From Pirellulales bacterium (lineage in GTDB: Bacteria; Planctomycetota; Planctomycetia; Pirellulales; JADZDJ01): 39,851 nt of DNA. Positions 34,997 through 39,851 of the stretch are shown one piece after another; positions within the stretch are counted from its first letter, which is position 1; each line of letters begins with the position of its first letter. The notes beneath the pieces are model-generated. The model worked only from the letters and a program-made list of their open reading frames with translations, did not search any database and was not told the DNA's origin. The translations under genes and the position numbers were made by a program. Location of the stretch: contig JADZDJ010000153.1 of the NCBI GenBank assembly GCA_020851115.1, positions 1 to 39,851 of the forward strand, written 5' to 3'.

Positions 34997-36349
34997 TTAG
35001 TCCACCCCCGCCTTCGCACCGGCGATTAACGAGATAAATTCGCGGTTTGTTTTAAACTTCGCAAGCTGCTTGGTAAGCTGCTCCATCGCATCCACATGAT
35101 GCATGTTCGACAGCGTCCGCCGTAGCATCGTGACGGCGTGCAGCGTGTCAGGGTCGAGCAGCTTTTCTTCGCGCCGCGTACCCGACTGCGAAATGTCCAG
35201 CGACGGCCACACTCGACGGTCGGCCAGCTTGCGATCGAGCACCAGTTCCATGTTACCGGTCCCTTTGAACTCCTGGAAAATCGCCTCGTCCATGCGGCTG
35301 CCGGTATCGATTAGTGCGGTCGCCATAATCGTGAGCGACCCCCCTTCCTCGAAGACGCGAGCCGTGGCAAACAGCTTCTTGGGGATATCGAGCGCTCGAA
35401 TGTCGAGGCCGCCGGTCGCCGTGCGATCGCCGCGGGTGACCTTGTTGAACGCCCGTGCCATGCGGGTAATCGAGTCCATCAGCAAGAACACATCTTTGCC
35501 CATTTCCGCCAACCGCTTGGCGCGCTCGACGGCCAGTTGGGCCAATCGTACGTGGCTTTCGACGTCTCGATCCAGGCTGCTGGCGATTACATCTCCGCGG
35601 ACATTACGCCGCATATCCGTCACTTCTTCTGGGCGCTCGTCGATGAGCAGCATGATCAAATGCATCTCAGGATAGTTTTCCGAGATCGCTTGGCTCACTT
35701 GCTGGAGCAAAATCGTCTTGCCGGTGCGCGGTGGGGCCACAATCAGCGCTCGCTGCCCCTTGCCGATTGGCGTGAGCAAGTCGATCACTCGTGTGGTAAT
35801 CGGCTGCTGCCCGGTTTCGAGCTGTAACCAGCTTTCGGGATTGATTGGAGTCAATTGATCAAACGATTTCACATTGGGATAGTCTTCGGGCTTCATGCCG
35901 TCGACGTCCATGATTTCCTTCAACCGCGGGCCTTGCTGTCGCCGGCCGGCTTGAACCATACCGCTGACAAGCACGCCCTCGCGGAGCCGAAACTTTTCGA
36001 TCATCGTTCCGGGCACAAAGGGGTCGCTGCGCTCACGCGAAAGATTGTTGGTTATGGTGCGCAGAAACCCATAGCCGTTGGGGTGCAATTCCAGCACTCC
36101 GCTGCCCGCTTCCAATTCGATTGGCCCTGCGTCCGGACCGTCCGGCAGTGGCTCACCCATATCGGGCGGCAAAGGAGGAGGTGCCAGATCGGGCGAACGA
36201 TAGCGCCGGTGATAACCTCCAGACCGACCGTTCATGCCGCCACGGCGTCCACCGCCATAGCCGCCACCGCCCCCGTATCCGCCCCCGTCTCCATACCCAC
36301 CTTTGCCACGGCCACCTCGGCCGCTGCCTCCTTTACGCCTTTTTCCCAT
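34997..36349 (-). CDS. rho: Transcription termination factor Rho with Gly/Arg-rich N-terminus
   Basis: The core is classical Rho: the RNA-binding cold-shock-like domain starts at SGVLELHPNGYGFLRT, then come Walker A APPRTGKTILLQ, Walker B LMLLIDERPEEVTDM, and the Arg-finger region. It unwinds RNA-DNA hybrids and ends transcripts in an ATP-dependent hexamer. The N-terminal 60 residues are an RGG/YGGG-rich disordered segment (GGRGKGGYGDGGGYGGGGGY) in place of the usual helical N-terminal domain. I choose ATG 36349 with AGGTG upstream; a GTG at 36358 is also possible. It is the only housekeeping termination gene in the window. Confidence 0.95.
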   Translation of the reverse strand: MGKRRKGGSGRGGRGKGGYGDGGGYGGGGGYGGGRRGGMNGRSGGYHRRYRSPDLAPPPLPPDMGEPLPDGPDAGPIELEAGSGVLELHPNGYGFLRTITNNLSRERSDPFVPGTMIEKFRLREGVLVSGMVQAGRRQQGPRLKEIMDVDGMKPEDYPNVKSFDQLTPINPESWLQLETGQQPITTRVIDLLTPIGKGQRALIVAPPRTGKTILLQQVSQAISENYPEMHLIMLLIDERPEEVTDMRRNVRGDVIASSLDRDVESHVRLAQLAVERAKRLAEMGKDVFLLMDSITRMARAFNKVTRGDRTATGGLDIRALDIPKKLFATARVFEEGGSLTIMATALIDTGSRMDEAIFQEFKGTGNMELVLDRKLADRRVWPSLDISQSGTRREEKLLDPDTLHAVTMLRRTLSNMHHVDAMEQLTKQLAKFKTNREFISLIAGAKAGVD

Positions 36350-37302
36350 TGAAATCACCTAAGAGAGCCAGAACTTAGCGCCAAGCTCGGCGCAGAGAGT
36401 TGGACTATCGTCCAAGTAATCAGATTGGCGGCTCGGCTTCATTGACCGACCGTCCCTCTGGAAGGAATGTTTGTTTCCACCAACAAAGATGCAAATCACC
36501 TAAAGTTCACTCGAACTAGGCGCAACCATATAGCAACAAGACGCCTCAAGCGTGGCGCTTCAGAGAGCTATACCGAACCGAACAGCAGCGCCACCAGCAG
36601 TTGATGCTTATCAAGCCTCCGTGCTGAAGGTGCTACCGAATGGGTGCTACTTCACATCCTTCGGCCCTAGGCGTGGGGCCGACAAAGTTGCCGTTATCTC
36701 TCCACGGACGTGACTACCGAAACGCGGCAGCCAAAGTTCAATTCGCCCGCTAAAACGGCGGTAAAGCAGCGGTCAGACCAAGAAGCGTGCAAGTCCCGCG
36801 CCAAACACGAACCTAATAATCTGTATTGGCCCAGGAGACGGCCGCAGAATGTAAATCGTTGCGGCCAGCGGCGCCTGTAAATAGGCAGCAGCATGAAACT
36901 TCGCTAAATCATACCTATTGATCGGTGCGTGTCAAGCACTGTGTACAGCTAGTTGGGCAAATTTGAGAAGTTTTTTTGGTCGGCCAATATTTAACGCTGA
37001 GAGGTGTGCCGCCTCGGCGCAAGATTGCGGCGGCGGCAAATCTGAAATATACGCGTCACGGTGCCACGGCAAGTCGCGTTGTCGCTAGGAAGCCTCAAAA
37101 GCCGCGGAAAATCTGGCAAATCCGCATTTTTCGACAATATTTCCATAATCCGAATCCCTTGCTTACCCGATAACCGAACAATGGCGGGCTAACGCCTTGC
37201 TCTGTTTGGAGTCTAGGCAGATTGGTCGCCGCAGTGGGAAGGCAGATAGACGCAAGTCTTGAAATGACTCGCCTTCATGCAGATTTATTGGGGGGAATTC
37301 TC
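36350..37302. other. Long intergenic stretch between rho and the exported protein
   Basis: Nearly 950 bases without a convincing gene. The divergent genes leave room for both promoters and a long rho leader, which is common for autoregulated rho genes. No riboswitch fold that I can recognise. A purine-rich region and a few short GC hairpins appear near 36540-36600, of unknown significance. Confidence 0.4.
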
Positions 37303-38682
37303 ATGGCTCGCGCCAAAAACTGGCTCATTCGACTGGTTGCACTTTCAATTGTAGCTTCAACCCGCCTTGCCGCTGCGCAATCCGCATCCTCGTCGACTTT
37401 GGATTGGCAACCGACCGACAAAGAGGCGATTCGAATTGCTGCGCAAACGAACCGGCTAGTGCTCGTTCACTTTTATTCGCCAAGCGATCAAGCCTGCCAG
37501 ATGATCGAAAGGAACATCTATTCGCAACCGGCGGTTCGCGACAAAATTCAAGCCAAGTTCGTGCCGTTCAAATTGAACGTTGAAGAATCGCCACTCACAG
37601 CCAAACTTTACGGCGTCGATCGAATCCCAAGTGATTTTGTGCTCAATGCCGACGGCGTCCCAATGGATCGATTCGTTTGTCCGCTAGTGGCCGATGCCTA
37701 TCTCACGGCACTCGATTTGGCAGCCGCCAAAGTACGCCCCACAACACAAGCGCAGAATGTGGTTGCAACGACCTCTACAGCCGCCCCACCGGCCGCTACC
37801 GCACCAGCAACCACCACACCCATTGCAAGCACACCGGCTGCTAGCGCGCAATCTACGCTGGTAGCCGAACCGGCGCCATACCAGGCCTCCGCGCCATCGC
37901 CAACAACAACGTCGTTAGCGTACAACCAAGAAGTAAACGTCGAAGGAGCAACGACCGCTGCACAATCGCCGGCCCAGAAAACGCCACCTCAACCACCAGC
38001 GATTCCTGCGTATTCCGATGATCGCTATGCAGAATTTTTCCAACGGTGGAACGCCGGTCAAAAAGCCGCTTCGCAGGCGCCAGTCGCCTCTCAGCCGGTC
38101 ACGCCGACGGCGAATTCGCAACTCGTGCAAGCGCCGGTCAACGCAACTGCCCAACCTTCCGCCACAGCGCCCCCGTCGGCGGCCCCTTTCGGATCCGTCA
38201 GCCAGCCGATCACCTACGCGGGCAATGCTGCGACTTCCGCAGATAGTTCGAACGCACAGCTTGCCGCGGGAGCCGCATCGCCCTCCTCGACCGCAATGCC
38301 TGTCGGTGTACCGCCGCTTGGGCTTGAAGGCTATTGTCCAGTGACGCTGATCGAACAGAACCGCTGGCAAGTGGGAGATCGGCGATGGGGCGCTGTTCAT
38401 CGCGGTCGCACCTACCTGTTTACCGGGCCGATGGAACAAAAACAGTTTCTGGCGGACCCCGATCGGTACAGCCCTGCGATTTCTGGTCGCGATGTTGTCG
38501 CGGCGCTCGATCGTGGCCAAAGCCTCGAAGGCCAACGGCAGTTTGGCGTGAAAAATACCGATGGGAGAATGTATCTTTTCGCGACTGCTATCAACCGCGA
38601 CATTTTTATAAAAAATGCCAACCGCTATTCAGCCGAAGTGAAACAGGCCGAAAACCCAAATCGAACCACTACTTGGCGATAA
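37303..38682 (+). CDS. Exported thioredoxin-like/YHS-like protein with Pro/Ala/Thr linker
   Basis: The ATG at 37303 follows GGGGGG-AATTCTC and gives a 459-aa protein with a signal peptide (KNWLIRLVALSIVASTRLAA). A thioredoxin-like domain follows (about 30-130; DKEAIRIAAQTNRLVLVHFY, then NVEESPLTAKLYGV and PSDFV) but the CxxC is replaced by DQAC, so a normal dithiol redox role is unlikely. A long Ala/Pro/Thr/Ser linker (about 140-335) leads to two YHS-like modules (GYCPVTL...YLFTGPMEQKQFL...DPDRYSP and a second RMYLFATAIN...NANRYS). YHS domains bind metals such as Cu or Fe. A periplasmic metal-handling or redox role is inferred. Confidence 0.7.
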   Translation: MARAKNWLIRLVALSIVASTRLAAAQSASSSTLDWQPTDKEAIRIAAQTNRLVLVHFYSPSDQACQMIERNIYSQPAVRDKIQAKFVPFKLNVEESPLTAKLYGVDRIPSDFVLNADGVPMDRFVCPLVADAYLTALDLAAAKVRPTTQAQNVVATTSTAAPPAATAPATTTPIASTPAASAQSTLVAEPAPYQASAPSPTTTSLAYNQEVNVEGATTAAQSPAQKTPPQPPAIPAYSDDRYAEFFQRWNAGQKAASQAPVASQPVTPTANSQLVQAPVNATAQPSATAPPSAAPFGSVSQPITYAGNAATSADSSNAQLAAGAASPSSTAMPVGVPPLGLEGYCPVTLIEQNRWQVGDRRWGAVHRGRTYLFTGPMEQKQFLADPDRYSPAISGRDVVAALDRGQSLEGQRQFGVKNTDGRMYLFATAINRDIFIKNANRYSAEVKQAENPNRTTTWR

Positions 38683-38745
38683 ATCGCCGCTTCCGAATCG
38701 CGGTTGGACGAATGGGCCTTGAAAGTTTGGAGGCACTTGCTGCCG

Positions 38746-39474
38746 TCAGCAGATACGTTTTTTCTCTGACGTGGTGAGTTGGGAGTTTAACGTTGGAAGC
38801 GCAGGATCGATCAGCTTCGCTTCGGCGAATCCTTTGGCCCGTAAAATACAAGCATCGCATTGGCCGCAAAGTTTGCCATGGGCGTTCGGGTCGTAGCAAC
38901 TGTGGGTGAGGCTGTAATCGACCTTCAACTGGCTGCCGCAGCGGATGATTTCCGCTTTCGTCATGCCGATCAGCGGTGTATGAATCTTGAACGCTAGCGA
39001 GCCTTCAACACCCGCTTTCGTAGCCAGGTTGGCTAATTTTTCGAAGGCGGCAATGAATTCGGGTCGGCAATCTGGATAGCCGCTATAATCGATGGCGTTA
39101 ACGCCGAGAAAGATGTCGGCGGTCGCGGTCACTTCGGCATATGCCAGCGCGATCGATAAAATCACTGTGTTGCGGGCTGGGACATAGGTGACGGGAATGG
39201 ATTGCTCCATTTCGGCAGATGAGCGGCCTTTTGGGACGGCAATGTCGTCGGTCAGCGCGCTGTGGCCGAAGCGGGCGAGGTCGATTTTGACGACTTCGTG
39301 TCGCCTCACGCCAAGGTGTTGGGCGACTTTGGCGGCAGCCACAAGTTCGAAGCGATGGCGCTGACCGTAATCGACCGAGAGAGCATGGAGGTCGAAACCT
39401 TCGGCACGGGCAATCGCACCGGTGGTGGCGGAATCGAGACCGCCGGAAAGGAGCAAAATTGCGGGACGGGGCAA
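38746..39474 (-). CDS. queC: 7-cyano-7-deazaguanine synthase QueC
   Basis: The 242-aa protein has the PP-loop [11 protein letters not shown] (7-17), the YGQRHRFE loop, and the C-terminal zinc cysteines [17 protein letters not shown] (about 193-209). QueC turns 7-carboxy-7-deazaguanine, ammonia and ATP into preQ0, the queuosine/7-deazaguanine precursor. The frame can start only at TTG 39474; no ribosome site lies before it, because the (GGTTCAG)12 array starts three bases upstream. The repeat has stops in every minus frame, so translation cannot run through it. Expression may thus be unusual. No other que genes are in the window. The true start could also be internal. Confidence 0.92.
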   Translation of the reverse strand: MPRPAILLLSGGLDSATTGAIARAEGFDLHALSVDYGQRHRFELVAAAKVAQHLGVRRHEVVKIDLARFGHSALTDDIAVPKGRSSAEMEQSIPVTYVPARNTVILSIALAYAEVTATADIFLGVNAIDYSGYPDCRPEFIAAFEKLANLATKAGVEGSLAFKIHTPLIGMTKAEIIRCGSQLKVDYSLTHSCYDPNAHGKLCGQCDACILRAKGFAEAKLIDPALPTLNSQLTTSEKKRIC

Positions 39475-39476
39475 GG

Positions 39477-39563
39477 CAGGGTTCAGGGTTCAGGGTTCAG
39501 GGTTCAGGGTTCAGGGTTCAGGGTTCAGGGTTCAGGGTTCAGGGTTCAGGGTTCAGGGTTCAG
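39477..39563. repeat. (GGTTCAG)12 heptanucleotide tandem array
   Basis: Twelve perfect copies of GGTTCAG run from 39480 to 39563, with a partial CAG before. On the minus strand the unit is CTGAACC, which has a stop in all three frames every 21 nt. On the plus strand it is open in all three frames. The array abuts the TTG start of queC. Perfect short arrays of this kind gain and lose units by slippage. Confidence 0.97.
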
Positions 39564-39728
39564 CACGGCCGATGCCTTTTTGATACTAATTTTGAATCTT
39601 ATCCTGTCCTGGAGCCATGGGTCAGGGGGCTACGCTCTCAGTGCCTATCCGAAAAGTCTTCTCATGTTTTTCGAGCGGTCATGCGGCGACGCGGCAGTGC
39701 CGTCGACCACGTTGGCTCTAGGGACTAA

Positions 39729-39851
39729 GAGGGTGTTTCTTAATTGCTAGCATCGGTGCTGTCGGCTGGGCGGCCGGCAGAGGCGGTGGAGCATGAGCTG
39801 GATCATGGCGATTTGGATCATCGCTTCGCTGTTCTCGCAGAGTTCCTCGTA
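39729..39851 (-). mobile_element. IS5-type insertion sequence, 3' end (cut by window edge)
   Basis: The minus frame ending at the TAG (39747-39749) reads YEELCENSEAMIQIAMIQLM then LHRL, the C-terminal end of IS5-family transposases (DYEELxExSEAxIxIAMIxLMLRR). The coding part runs off the window at 39851. GAGGGTGTTTC at 39729-39739 looks like the outer terminal repeat, and TAA/CTA next to it fits a 3-bp target duplication. The rest of the IS lies outside. Confidence 0.75.

Noticed and set aside
39477-39563. CRISPR array
   Set aside because: The repeat is only seven bases with no spacers, so it is a simple tandem repeat.
39262-39750. Plus-strand ORF through the GGTTCAG array
   Set aside because: Its VQGSGFR repeats come from the heptamer being open in all plus frames; the flanks are antisense to queC.

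Overview
The window looks like chromosomal DNA of a planctomycete, probably of the Pirellulales type. The evidence is a DUF1559 protein with a pilin-like N-terminus, dockerin-like Ca-binding repeats next to PEP-CTERM-like tails, a secretin-like periplasmic protein, a GH16 glycosidase, a Gly/Arg-rich Rho, and many closely spaced minus-strand genes with good GGAGG-type ribosome sites. This assignment is inferred from gene content only.

Layout. Positions 1-784 are an insertion-sequence graveyard: the C-terminal ends of three unrelated transposases (ISAs1-, IS256- and IS3-type) lie head to tail. A tRNA-Pro(CGG) at 1272-1346 (+) and a tRNA-Arg(TCT) at 17944-18017 (-) have their 3' ends facing each other. 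Between them is a 16.6-kb accessory island. At each border lies a large serine recombinase that has lost its catalytic N-terminus (1328-2800 and 16787-17734).

Inside the island are a small SEC-C zinc-motif protein, the RNA-repair pair Hen1 and Pnkp, and two restriction/defence-like operons that converge. The first runs rightward: a 71-aa MerR-like HTH protein, HsdR, and a 5' fragment of hsdM. The second runs leftward: a 69-aa HTH paralogue, a SNF2-type helicase, a DUF3800 protein, and a 5' fragment of a type III res gene. The two broken genes meet at about 10935, so both systems were cut at one recombination joint. Both HTH genes carry the same 12-bp box (TTTGGTAAGGTT) 44-46 nt before their start codons. 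This suggests a shared regulatory module leading two different defence systems. The island's right end holds a sigma-like regulator, small ORFs, strong hairpins and a 61-nt imperfect palindrome.

From 18 kb onward the genes are mostly ordinary: a Nudix hydrolase, an M50 membrane protease, a ketoacyl-synthase homologue whose catalytic Cys and one His are replaced by Glu and Asn, a secretin-like protein, SufE, a two-domain sulfurtransferase, and Rho. From 25.7 to 32.3 kb lies an envelope/secreted-protein cluster: GH16, EF-hand lipoprotein, DUF1559 protein, a 721-aa protein built as two complete PEP-CTERM precursors fused in frame, and a LacI regulator with palindromic operators at its own promoter. 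After that come a gluzincin-type peptidase, Rho, a thioredoxin/YHS-like exported protein, and queC. The first bases of queC abut a (GGTTCAG)12 tandem array. The window ends inside an IS5-type transposase.
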